Below are positions 54,475-64,000 of a stretch of DNA of 64,000 bases, in pieces. A program made the translations under genes and the position numbers. The notes below the pieces were generated by a model. The model was not told where the DNA came from and searched no databases. It saw nothing but the letters and a program-made list of their open reading frames with translations. The first letter of the stretch is position 1. The number at the start of each line of letters is the position of its first letter. Origin of the DNA: Chrysoporthe austroafricana. Its lineage: Eukaryota > Ascomycota > Sordariomycetes > Diaporthales > Cryphonectriaceae. Where the stretch lies: assembly GCA_001051155.2 (NCBI GenBank), contig JYIP02000008.1, forward strand, positions 1,240,001-1,304,000, in the 5' to 3' direction.

Positions 54475-55422
54475 ATGCAAATTCCGTATAATAACACCAG
54501 CTGGGAGTCGCACGGCCAACCGGCTGATTCCCGCGGCTCATCTCCCTACCCTCCTTCGCCATATCATGACCAGTCTTCTCCTTATCAACCGCCTTACAGT
54601 CCGCCGTCGCAGTATGGGCAATCATACGGACAGCCCAGCTACCAGCCGTACGCGCCGCCGCCTCAGCACACTTACACTGGACATGATGGGCCTCACCCGC
54701 CGGCACAGTACGGCCAACCTGGGCCATATCAGAACCAGTATGAGCCGCCACGCCAGAGCCACTCACCTTACCAGCAGCAACCGCCCTACTACCCATCCGG
54801 CCCACAGCCTCCGGCCCAGCAGGGCGCCGCAGCGGACTACATGAGCCAGGGCCAACAAGGCCCTCCCCCGGGGAGTACTTCGGAGGAGGACCGCGGCGTG
54901 ATGGGTGCCCTAGCCGGCGGAGCAGCGGGCGCCTGGGCGGGTCATAAAGTCCATCACGGTTTCCTGGGGGCTCTGGGCGGGGCATTTGCAGGCCACAAGC
55001 TCCAGGACGCCGTCCACGATCACAACAAGCATAAGAAGGACGAGGAAAAGCATCACAAGCACTCACCCTCCCCGCCACCGTACCCACAACACCAGCAGCA
55101 GCACTACAGAGGCAACTTCACCGCATCATCAACGCAGATGAGCCTGGACGGGGACTACGACCTCATCGCGTCCTGCGGGCGGGTCGACGGGAGCCGGAAG
55201 CTGAGTTCGATCAGCCTCAACCGCTGCTTGACGAACTCGGACGGGCACCTTCGCTGGGAGAGAGACGGGAACTTTGCTGCGTCGGCGAGGAACGTGCGGC
55301 TGGTGGATGGGGGGCGGGCGCTGGAGGCCGAGCTGAAAAACTGTGACGGACGCTGGGTATGGGATCGGATTGCGCTGGATGAGAGGATTTCGAATAAAAA
55401 CGGGGACCTGGTGATGGTCTGA
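54475..55422 (+). CDS. CVNH-domain protein with Pro/Gln/Tyr-rich N-terminus and glycine-zipper segment
   Basis: Start at ATG 54475 (MQIPYNNTSWESHGQPADS); the frame extends upstream only to a TTG. 315 aa, single exon, three parts. Residues 1 to about 135 are Pro/Gln/Tyr/Ser-rich with SPYQPPYSPP-like units. Residues about 142-185 are Gly/Ala-rich (GVMGALAGGAAGAWAGHK, then FLGALGGAFAGHK), a glycine-zipper pattern that may insert in or pack against a membrane, followed by a Lys/His/Asp-rich hinge. Residues 213-315 are a cyanovirin-N homology domain (NFTASSTQMSLDGDYDLIAS, RKLSSISLNRCLTN, DGHLRWERDGNFAASARNV), a fold that binds mannose-type glycans in some members. No signal peptide, so it is probably intracellular; the domain order is known in filamentous fungi but its role is not. 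Confidence 0.85.
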   Translation: MQIPYNNTSWESHGQPADSRGSSPYPPSPYHDQSSPYQPPYSPPSQYGQSYGQPSYQPYAPPPQHTYTGHDGPHPPAQYGQPGPYQNQYEPPRQSHSPYQQQPPYYPSGPQPPAQQGAAADYMSQGQQGPPPGSTSEEDRGVMGALAGGAAGAWAGHKVHHGFLGALGGAFAGHKLQDAVHDHNKHKKDEEKHHKHSPSPPPYPQHQQQHYRGNFTASSTQMSLDGDYDLIASCGRVDGSRKLSSISLNRCLTNSDGHLRWERDGNFAASARNVRLVDGGRALEAELKNCDGRWVWDRIALDERISNKNGDLVMV

Positions 55423-56026
55423 AAGGAGCACCTAATTATGTATTCAGGGCCCAGGCCCTCGACTACCTAGGTAGCGTATCCTCATCTCACATGTCGTCAA
55501 CGTACAAGTACTTTTGTGAGATGACGAGTCGAATCAATCGCATGCTGTCGTTTTCGTTTCTTTTTGATTCTACAGCTTGGCGACGTGCACGCAGCATGGC
55601 GCTGGTCGCTGTTACCGTACAGCCGCTAATCCGTCTAGCGACGTCATGTGTCACTGACAGCTGCTTAATTACACAATATCTCAACCCACTGGTGACCGCC
55701 CACTCCGCCGATGAGCTCTATGGCTTCCGACCGCGTGACGCACATGCCGATGTCCAAGTCATAGGCGCCGCTGGCAATAAGAGGACGCTGTTCTAGTATC
55801 TTGTTGGGTCGATCTGGTACTTCGCCTTGACTCGCCTTATCTATGAGGCAGTGGAGTGGATCCCTCCTCCTTCGCACCTCCAGCCCCGCTCCGTATCTCT
55901 GGGTTCTCCGGGTGCTCAACGGCGCTTTATGACCAGCGACGGCGCTTTTAGGCGTGAGAGAGTTGGACTTCGTTCAAATCACATCCTACCCCATCCGCGC
56001 CGGCACAGCAAGACGCCCTCACAACG
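55423..56026. other. Spacer between the CVNH gene and the MFS gene
   Basis: 604 bp: 3' flank of the CVNH gene and promoter and leader of the transporter. No gene seen. Confidence 0.4.
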
Positions 56027-57720
56027 ATGGCGGACAACGCAGATCCAACGCGGGAGCCCCTCCTCGGATCTTCCAGCAGAGGTGCTGGCTACGATGCTGG
56101 TGACAACAACAAGACCCGCGACGTGGATCGAGGCCAGCCAAAGATCGTGCACTTCTCTCCCGGTGATGCAGAGGATCCTCGGAACTGGCCACGGTGGAAG
56201 AAATGGCTTATGATCGGACCGATCCTGGTGATCGACCTGTCTGTGAGCTGGGGGGCCTCGGGCTTCTCGCCTGCAAGCAAGAAGTTCGCTCATGACTTCG
56301 GGTTGCCGGCTGGCATGGGAACGTTGGGTCTGTCATCATACGTCCTAGGCCTGGCCTTTGGGCCCATGACCCTGGCGCCGCTTTCAGAGGTTCGTTGACG
56401 CTCGTCATGTTGACTCCGATCTGTCCTGACTCTTGTGCCCAGTACTACGGAAGACGCCCAGTCTACGTCTACTCGTACTTCATCTATCTATGTCTGCTGG
56501 CTGTGTCCACCGTCTCGCCTAGTCTCACCGTCTTTCTTCCTGTTCGGCTGTTGTCTGGCTACTTCGCATCTGTCACGATAGCTAACTTCGGAGGTACGAT
56601 CGCTGATCTGTACCACCCTCACGATACTGGTCCCGCTATGTCCTTGTATCTATGGGCTGCGACGTGCGGCTCACCGAGCGGATTCTTCTTGATGTCCTTC
56701 GTTGCTCATTACCGAGGCTGGAGGGATGTTTTCTGGTCTTTGCTGGCCATCTGCGGCACCCTCTGGGCCATCATGACGCTGTCCCTGATCTACTGCGGTG
56801 AGACTCGACACAGCATCATCCTCGCGAGAAGGGCCGAGCGGGAACGGAAGTCAAGCAGTGATGGTGGGGCAGTTGATATTCCAGAGCACCTTCGAAAGCG
56901 GAGTGTCAAGGACCTCTTCCACGTCGCACTCTCTAGACCGTTCAGGTTTTTAGGAACAGAAGCCATTATAATGTTTGCGGCTCTGTATAACGGGTACTTG
57001 TACGGACTGAGCTTCCTCTTCAACACGGCATTCACGCTCGTCTTCGGCCAGGGGCATGGGTTTCATACCATCGGAGTCGGCGTCTGCTTCCTCGGCGTCT
57101 GCGTCGGGATCAGCCTTGGACCAGTCACCAATATCTGGCAGGAGAGGTATTATCAGCACAAGGTACATGATTCCGGTGGTAAAAATGTTCCTGAAGCTCG
57201 GGTCGAGCCCATGGGGAAGATCGCAGCTATTCGTGAGCCTACCAGTCTTGATGCTTTCGCGACACATGGGCTTCCAGTTGGCTGACACAAAACAGTTTTC
57301 CCAGTGTCCTTGCTCTGGTTTGCCTGGACAACTGACCCCAGTATCCATCCCATCGTTCCTGTCCTCGCCTCAGCCCTTTGGGGATGGAGTTTCTACTCTC
57401 TGATCCTCATGACCTTCACGTACACCGAAGATTCGTATAAGCAGTATTCTGCCTCCGCACTAGCGGGCATAGGGCTCATCCGCAACCTGTTCGGAGCAGG
57501 CTTCCCGCTGTTTGCGCATGGTCTTTACACGAGATTGGGATACGAGTGGGCGGGCACGCTGCTTGCCGGGCTTGCACTGGTTCTTGTGCCAATACCATTC
57601 GTGCTGAGTCGATACGGGCGAATCTTACGCGAGAAGAGCCCTTGGGCGAGAGAGCATATGGACGATCTAGAGGATGACGAGGCCCAGGAGTCTACCCTTG
57701 CGGACGAAGAGACAGTCTGA
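56027..57720 (+). CDS. Major facilitator superfamily transporter (DHA1, multidrug/polyamine type)
   Basis: Proton-driven exporter of the 12-span DHA1 group. Three exons: 56027-56389, 56443-57232 and 57296-57720; 525 aa. Introns are 53 nt (GTTCGT to CCCAG) and 63 nt (GTGAGC, CTGAC, AACAG). The N-terminal cytosolic segment ends in the family motif DPRNWPRWKKW. The first helices contain LGLSSYVLGLAFGPMTLAPLSE, and exon 2 begins YYGRRPVYVYSYFIY (motif A loop). A long central loop lies between helices 6 and 7 (RRAERERKSSSDGG). Exon 3 holds the last helices (GAGFPLFAHGLYTRLGYEWA) and an acidic tail. The substrate cannot be told. It is tail-to-tail with the permease gene, 115 bp between stops. Confidence 0.92.
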
Positions 57721-57835
57721 TCTCGAGGTCATATTCCTACCAAATGTCAATCTCGAACGGTTTTACTCTACATTTTCACATATTACCCAGCCCTACGTGC
57801 CCATACGTGCCCTGTAGGTGTTCTAATACAGCCAC

Positions 57836-59975
57836 TCAGGAGGTGAATGCCAATCCATCCGACTCCGGTGGTCCTTGATAGACTAGTGATGATGTCTCGA
57901 TTAGCTTGAAAATTGCTAAACGCGCTGGGGTGGAGAGAGGGATGTGGAGCTGCTTACCCTTGCGAGCATAAACCGCATACCAGACGGCACTGATAGCCAT
58001 GAAGCCGAAGAACACAACAATGGCGTAATTCATGCTGACGTCCGTTACCGGCAGCACGGTCGGCATCGAGAACAACACCGTCTCGAACATGATCCACAAC
58101 AGGGCCACCACATTGACAGGCCAGCCGACCAGCCTCCCCATCGTCCACCTCGCTCCATTGACGTCCCGGCGCCGATGGAACAGCGAGATCGCAATTGGGA
58201 TCCCGTACGACACGGCCAGCGAGATGACGCCCACGCTCACGAATGCGAGGAACGCCGACGAGGAGCCCAGATTGATCAGCCCCAGCAGCATCTGTATGAC
58301 GGTCGTGAGCACGAGGGCCCAGATGGGCGTGCCGTGGCGCGTGTCGACCTTGGACCACAGGTGGCCGAGAGGGATAGCCTTGTCCCGCGCGAAGGCCCAC
58401 GTGCACCGGGATGCCGCGACGGTGATGGAGATGGAGCAGAAGAGGGTGATGACCAGCACGAGGAAGGTTAGGCCGAGGCCGCCGCCGGGCGAGTCCATGA
58501 CGGCGCCGAAGACGTAGGGCAGGGCCTGCGCTATGGGTGCGTTGAGGACGTCCTCCAGGGGCGGGAGCGTCGCGCATATGGGTCTGTTCGTTGTCCCGTC
58601 AGCTGGCGGCCGGATCCTGTGCGCGGGGCCCTTCCGACCTACATGATGAAGAAGAGGCCTGCGATACCCCCTACGGGCACGCAGAGGGAGATTGCTTTGG
58701 GCAGCTTGGTCGTTGGATCACCGCACTCTTCAGCCATGGATGAGATCATGCCGATCGCCGAGAACCTGCGGTTTGATTAGAACGCCTACAGATCTGACTC
58801 GGTGAGAGCTGTTCAGTCCACTCACGTGTATGCCGAAGGCTAAGCAACGAGGAAGTTAATATTGACTTTCTTTCTAGAAGTTTCATCACGCACTTAAAGA
58901 CTTGTGGGAGCTGCTTCGGGGACGGGATACAGGGGAATCTGGTCTTCGGTCGCCACCACAACTCACGACAGAAGCCATGCTGTGCTACAAAGGTAAAAAA
59001 GGATTACGGATTGACCTACCAGCATGCCAATGAAGAAAGAGAAGCCTCCCCAGCCAGAGAGTGACGTGTCATAGGCGCCCTGTGATATTCTGGTCAGTGG
59101 CAAGCTTCGTTCGAGGGCACATTTCAACAATAGGTGTCGGACCGTACCAGGGTTTCTCGAGCCGAGTGCCTTCCCGTGGCTGCCTTGGACGACAAGCAGA
59201 TGAGGGTGATGAGAATGCTGATGGCCGTGAATGCCGCGCAGATGGTGTCGACCATGGGTAATACCTTGTTCCCGTACGCGACGATAAAGAAGGTGATGAG
59301 GCAGATGGCGTAGAAGATGAGAAGCAGCTGCCACGACGAGGGCGCCCAGTCCGGGTGGTACAGTGCCACGGTCGCCGCGATCAGCGAGGCGAAGCCGAAG
59401 TTGACGGACAGCGTGATGGTCCAGTTCCCGATGAGCCAGGTCCAGCCCGTGATGAAGGACAGGACCGTGCGGTACCGCGGGCTGGCGAGCTGGAAGGACC
59501 AGTAGTACGGCCCCGCGGAGGTCGGGTAGCGTGAAGCGAACTCGCCGAGGGAGAGGGCGACGCACTCGTCGACTATGCAGACGACGACCCAGCCCAGGAA
59601 CATGGGGAGCTGACCTGTGAGACGATGTCAGGAGGAGAGATGGATGGCTCGTCGAGGGAGCAGTTGAGGATGACCAACCTCCGCCATAGATAGCACTGAT
59701 CAGAGGGCTCCCGAAGCCATAGGGTATCTGTAGTCATCGTCAGCATGAACCCAGGAAGACCACAATAGGGTCTAGATGGATAGACTCACAGCTGCGATGG
59801 CCAACGACTGGAACAGCAGCGTGATCATCGAGCGGTTCCGTTGCAGCTCCGGTTTGTACCCTAGGACCGTGAGATCGTGGAGCTCTGTGACGGTGCCCTT
59901 CTCCGGGGTCGGGCCCCCCTCATCGCCACTGTTTGTGACTGGGGGCTTCCCTTCCACATCATCGGAAGAGTGCAT
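57836..59975 (-). CDS. APC-superfamily amino-acid/choline/GABA permease, eight exons
   Basis: Plasma-membrane 12-span uptake permease related to the yeast Uga4/Hnm1 group. Exons on the minus strand: 59790-59975, 59679-59727, 59148-59614, 59020-59079, 58826-58839, 58643-58765, 57958-58583 and 57836-57882; 523 aa. All introns have GT-AG ends. The model restores family motifs across every junction: IPYGFGSPLISAIYGGG|QLPMFLGW, GGFSFFIGML|PSAYT|FSAIGMISSMAEEC, FFII|PICATLPPLEDVLNAP, and the end YARK|VYQGPPESDGL. Exon 5 is only 14 nt (PSAYT). Conserved helices include CVALSLGEFASRYPTSAGPY and VAASRCTWAFARDKAIPLG. The N-terminal tail is acidic and soluble. The substrate is likely an amine or amino acid but is not decidable. 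Confidence 0.9.
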
Positions 59976-61152
59976 ATTTATTTGATGGTGACACGAGACG
60001 GTGCGGCTCTGCCTGATGTCTGCACCTCTTTCTTAGATCAACGGCAAGACGTCAAATGGGATTTATCTCATCAAGCGTCCCCGATATCTTCCCGAGAGTG
60101 CCCCGAGGAAAGTCTACCAGAGACACGTATCTACGACATTGCTGATGTGCAGGAGGAGATAAGCCCCTTGCCTGGTCCTATCAGGCTTGTAGATCAAGTT
60201 CGACGGGGGGACGAGGCGGATGCTCCGTTGCCCCTCATAGAGGTAGTGCTTTGCGGTAACTTTATAATGGAGTAGTAAGACACTAGAGTGTACCTTCGGG
60301 TGGTACGGCCATGATGAGAGCGCCCCGGCAGTACATATTCCTTGGCTCTGTATGTTTTGAGGGTCGAGGTGCATATGAAACAGATAGGTGATTGGGCGGT
60401 AGGATACAGTATGTCATTATCACCTGGGTTAGATACGAGTAGGCGATCAACCTGCCGCTCGGCATGCAACTAGCGGCAATTATTTATCTGGCCTTTCTCT
60501 CTATCGCTATGAGGGACGTGATGGGGGTCACTTACTTCTCGCATCTTCTTGAAACTCTCGCAATCAGCTAAGCCGTGGCTATGCCTTGCTATGAACAGAA
60601 GTCTGGTGATTCTTTACTATGCACCTGGGTAGCACCTGGGTACGTTGGTCTACTCGAGTAGATAGGACCAGCACCAAGGCTCGCATCCCAGGCATACTGT
60701 AAATGTACGTCGCACGGACGAGTCCCACCTTTCAGTAATCTCAACCCAGTACGGACGTACAGACGGTACTTGATGCTTTGGACTAACCTACATCAGCTCG
60801 GCAGTCACCTACATTTTTACTCTCATCGTTATGCTGCAAAGAGGTATGGTGGCAGTCACTGGCTGGCACGTCCTTCGAATGGCGTAAACCATGAGCTCCG
60901 GAATGGTCGCTCCAGTATCATAGTAATTATTTTATGCCTCCCCTAATATCAACTTATTTAATGCATTATCATTAACTCGCTGAACGCCGATGCTCGAGCG
61001 CTGCACCGTCCTTTCCCGATGCGGCCGCATTTTGATATGCGATGCCGGTAAATCCCAAACCGCCCGCCGCCCCACCCATCTGAGAACAAATAGTGAGTAC
61101 TGGAGAATCGTAATCTGTGCCAGGATCATGGATGCCCTGAGCATGTTCAAAA
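59976..61152. other. Spacer upstream of the permease gene
   Basis: 1.2 kb with the permease promoter on the left and the IKS1 3' flank on the right. Short ORFs only; nothing supported. Confidence 0.4.
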
Positions 61153-63378
61153 TTAATCGTCAAATGCAGAATTCCACTCCCACCCCTCTTGACCGCCGGG
61201 CCCTTGACAGAGCTTGGCTCTGCCCGGAAACATGAAAACGAAGATGAAATGACCCAAGAGCAGGAGGATGGTCTTGTACAGCTCTAGGTTCCAGGAAAGA
61301 TCGACAGCCGCAGCAACGACCAGGACACCTCCCATAATCAAGAAGCTGCCTGGCCAACAAGCGCGGGCCAGCAAAGCCATCTTCATCACGAAGAGACAGA
61401 ATCGAAGGGTAGGGGAGGTCGACCGGTTCAGTCTGCGCACGGAATGGTACCAGCTCAACTGCACAGAGCCGAGCCATGTTGTTGGAGGGGGCATGAGGAG
61501 AGGAGGGGCGGCGCCACTGTTGACTTGGTGAACAGGGCTGGCAGGCCGGTGCCTGGGCGACATCGATCGATACCGACCGTCCTGGCTTCTTGATGGTGAC
61601 ATCGTTGGAGCCCGGTGCCGGGGTGTGGTGGGCGTCATCGGGAGCTTCTGTAGGCTGTTACGGATGGTCGGTTGGGGCGAGTCGTCTCCCCGGCGTGCGT
61701 ACACAGGATCTTCTTGGGACGCTGACTGCACAGTGGCGCGCTTGGTCGGATCTGCAATACAGTCAGGGTAGATCATAAATCAAGCTTCGCCGGGAGGCAA
61801 GCGTACCTGGTACAGGACTGCCGGGAGGCGCGGGCGAGTCCAGACTCTGAATCCTGCGGCCCGGAAGATTGAGCGAGGATCCTGACGCCCTCGACATGTC
61901 CAGATTTGTTCCGTTTTTCAGCGCACCTAAAACCTCATCTGCGCTCGGTCGGTCATTGGGATTGAGTGCCAGAAGCTGCTTTAAGAGTGTGTAGAGCTGG
62001 CTGGGTAAGTCTGGCCGCTCCCGCTTCTCGTCCTCAAAGCCCTTCCAGTCCGTTATCTCGGCTCGCAGCATATCGATATCCTCCAACTCCTCGTGGATGG
62101 TATTCGCCGCCTGGTACGGGAGGTGCCCGAAGCACATGAAATACAGAATCATGCCGAGAGAAAAGATGTCCGACTTAGTGGTGAAGTTGCCATACCTGCC
62201 CGTAGCGTCCTGCCGTAGAACTTCTGGTGCACAGTATGAGATTGTGCCCGTAGATCCCGTCGACTTGCGTACGACGTTCTCAGCCTGCACCTCGCCAAAG
62301 TCGCTGATGAGGCAGGTCTCTTTCCCTCTCTCCTCATGCAGGAGGCAGTTGCTCGGCTTCAGGTCGCGGTGGATATAGTTCGCAGCGTGTAGGTAGGCCA
62401 GGCCGGCAGTGATATCGCGGAAGTACGAGTAGATCTCCTCACGCTGAAGCTGAGACTGAGCAGACCACGCATTGGCTGGCGGTTCCATCTGTCCCTTGGA
62501 CCGCCGCCGTATCTGGGCCTTGAGCTCCTCCTTCGTAGCCTCCCCAGGAACCCTGCCGATAACCTTCTTCCACAAATCGCCTCCATTGCAATATTGTTGT
62601 AGGATGAAGGCGCAAGCGACGGTAGGACTGAACCGGCTGAGCTGAACATCTTCCAGCCAGACGTGCCGGTACGAAACCAAGTTTGGGTGTGATAGCTTGG
62701 CAAGCAGCTCGACTTCCAGCAGCACCTTCTCCAGCCAGGCATGATCGTCGCCCACAGGAACGCGCTTGCATGCGAAGTAGCCCAGGTGACAGCCGTCAAT
62801 CTCATGCCTCACAAGCAGCACCACGCCCTTCCCGCCCCTGCCGAGCTCACTCTCCTCCACGAAGAAGGTCTTGAAGTAATTCGGCTGGAACGCCGTCCTC
62901 CGGATGCGGCTGCCGTCTCGCACGGTAGGGGTGCTCGACACGAACTCGGCATCTTGGACCTCGTCAGGCAGGCTCTCGTCGCCGTCGTGGAAGGGCTGTA
63001 CCAGCCTGCGGATGGGGCTCGAAGGGGGCAGGTCGGAGCGGAAGAAGTCGTTGCCGCGGAGCATACGGAAGTAGTCTGGGTCGACGTACGAGTCGCTGTC
63101 GGAGGAGGCATCGTACGCCCTGTCAGGAGAGGAGGGCCGCAGGGGTTGGTGGCACGCCGGGCACTCCATCAGGGCGCGGTCAACCTGGAGGCGCCGCGAG
63201 GAGGGATCGCGGACGACGACTGCATTGTGGTGACGTCTGTGAGAGGGAGTCAATAGAAGAAACAGCCCCAAGAGGTAGCTGCGCGCGTATAGGTAGACAC
63301 CCGCGCGGGACCTTGTCTGACGAGAATGACGTACAGGACGATCTCGCGACCTCGCGTGTGGTATGGAACAATGGACAT
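61153..63378 (-). CDS. IKS1: Ser/Thr protein kinase of the Iks1 family
   Basis: A fungal kinase of poorly known function. Three exons: 63335-63378, 61807-63236 and 61153-61751; 690 aa. Exon 1 (MSIVPYHTRGREIVL) joins RHHNAVVVRDPSSRRLQV across a 98-nt intron and restores the family start; beginning at the in-frame codon 63271 would translate intron. A CPACHQPL zinc-ribbon-like motif sits near residue 40. The kinase domain spans about 140-445 (SELGRGGKGVVLLVRHE, FACKRVP, HRDLKPSNCLL, SDFGEVQ, SYCAPEVL) and has a long insert with a basic helix (KAQIRRRSKGQME). After a Ser/Pro-rich linker, exon 3 ends with two hydrophobic helices (FLIMGGVLVVAAAVDL; TILLLLGHFIFVFMF), so the kinase is probably membrane-anchored. 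Intron 2 is 55 nt (GTACGC, CTGAC, TGCAG). Confidence 0.9.
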
Positions 63379-64000
63379 GGCTGCTTCGCCAGATCAGGAC
63401 GCATCAAGATGTAGGAGAAAACCTGGCATCGCAGGAGGGCCCGCCACTCGGAGGCATACGGACAGAGTTATAAGGTCGAATGGAGGAGGCAGTGGAGAGA
63501 GAGACTGCCGTTCTCTCGCTTTACTAGAGCTGCGGGCATCCGTCTTCGCGTTCAGCAGTCCGGCTTGTCACGAGCATTGCAGTGCAGTAGGCCAATTGCC
63601 ATGGGCAGGGCCTGTAGCAGGGATGTCGAGTCACGGTATTTCCGCTGCAGCGGCGGGGAGGGCATCACTACTTAGGCATTCGTTCCGGGGCAGTGGAACC
63701 ACTAGAAGCATCTCTCGGAAACTCCCGTCAGCACCACCACGACCCACCTGGCACCACGACCGGTGCTGTGACACTGAACGTTACCTCCTACTTTCCCAGG
63801 TATCAGCTCAGGCTTGTAAAGAGGGACCAGACTTGCATCACGGTGCTCAAAAATACACAAATTCTGCGTATCAGTCTAATAGCGTTTGCACCCGTCTCGG
63901 TCCAGACTCCGCTGCCCATAGGTTTCGGCGTGCTCCATGTGCTCATCGTTATCTGCTTGCCTGCTCCAGGCCCATACGGACTGCGCTTAGAGCCACTACT
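63379..64000. other. Right-edge spacer upstream of IKS1
   Basis: 622 bp: IKS1 promoter side and sequence running off the window. No ORF of coding character seen. Confidence 0.4.

Overview
The window is nuclear DNA of a filamentous ascomycete, most likely a Sordariomycete. The genes are eukaryotic and mostly split by short introns (about 49-180 nt) with GT-AG ends and CTGAC/CTAAC-type branch sites. The set includes FYVE/PIKfyve lipid kinase, ERMES Mdm12, ESCRT-I Vps28, Noc2, COP9 Csn7, Rax1-type RGS protein, RPL31, UBE2C-type E2, Chk1 and Iks1. There is no operon structure, CRISPR array, rRNA or recognisable tRNA.

Layout. The left edge carries the 5' part of an unrecognised minus-strand gene, divergent from FAB1 (2.1-9.7 kb). 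A small membrane protein (10.2 kb) follows, then a 2.3 kb AT-rich gap. NOC2 (-) and VPS28 (+) share a 309 bp divergent promoter, and MDM12 (-) converges on VPS28. From 18.9 to 26.9 kb lies an accessory-looking block: a caspase-fold (C14) protein with an acidic tail behind one in-frame TGA; a large TPR-CHAT (caspase-like) protein split by a frameshift; and a beta-rich orphan protein with an acidic C-terminus. From 27.8 to 45 kb the content is mainly housekeeping: Ccc2-type Cu+ ATPase, Csn7, Rax1/RGS, RPL31, UBE2C, Chk1 and a family-32 glycosyltransferase. From 47.8 kb the genes are a secreted sedolisin protease, a CVNH-domain protein with a glycine-zipper segment, an MFS transporter, an APC-type amino-acid/choline permease and Iks1 kinase. 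They are separated by gene-poor gaps, the largest being 50.1-54.5 kb.

I rebuilt multi-exon models by hand for FAB1, VPS28, CCC2, CSN7, RAX1, RPL31, UBE2C, CHK1, sedolisin, MFS, permease and IKS1; in each the summed exon length is a whole number of codons. Notable structures are a GC-AG intron in CSN7, a 14-nt microexon in the permease, and a frame-preserving 57-nt intron in RAX1.

The most interesting candidate system is the caspase / TPR-CHAT / beta-rich orphan cluster at 18.9-26.9 kb. It puts two different caspase-like cysteine protease folds next to an uncharacterised protein, as expected of a fungal cell-death or non-self-recognition module. That role is inference.
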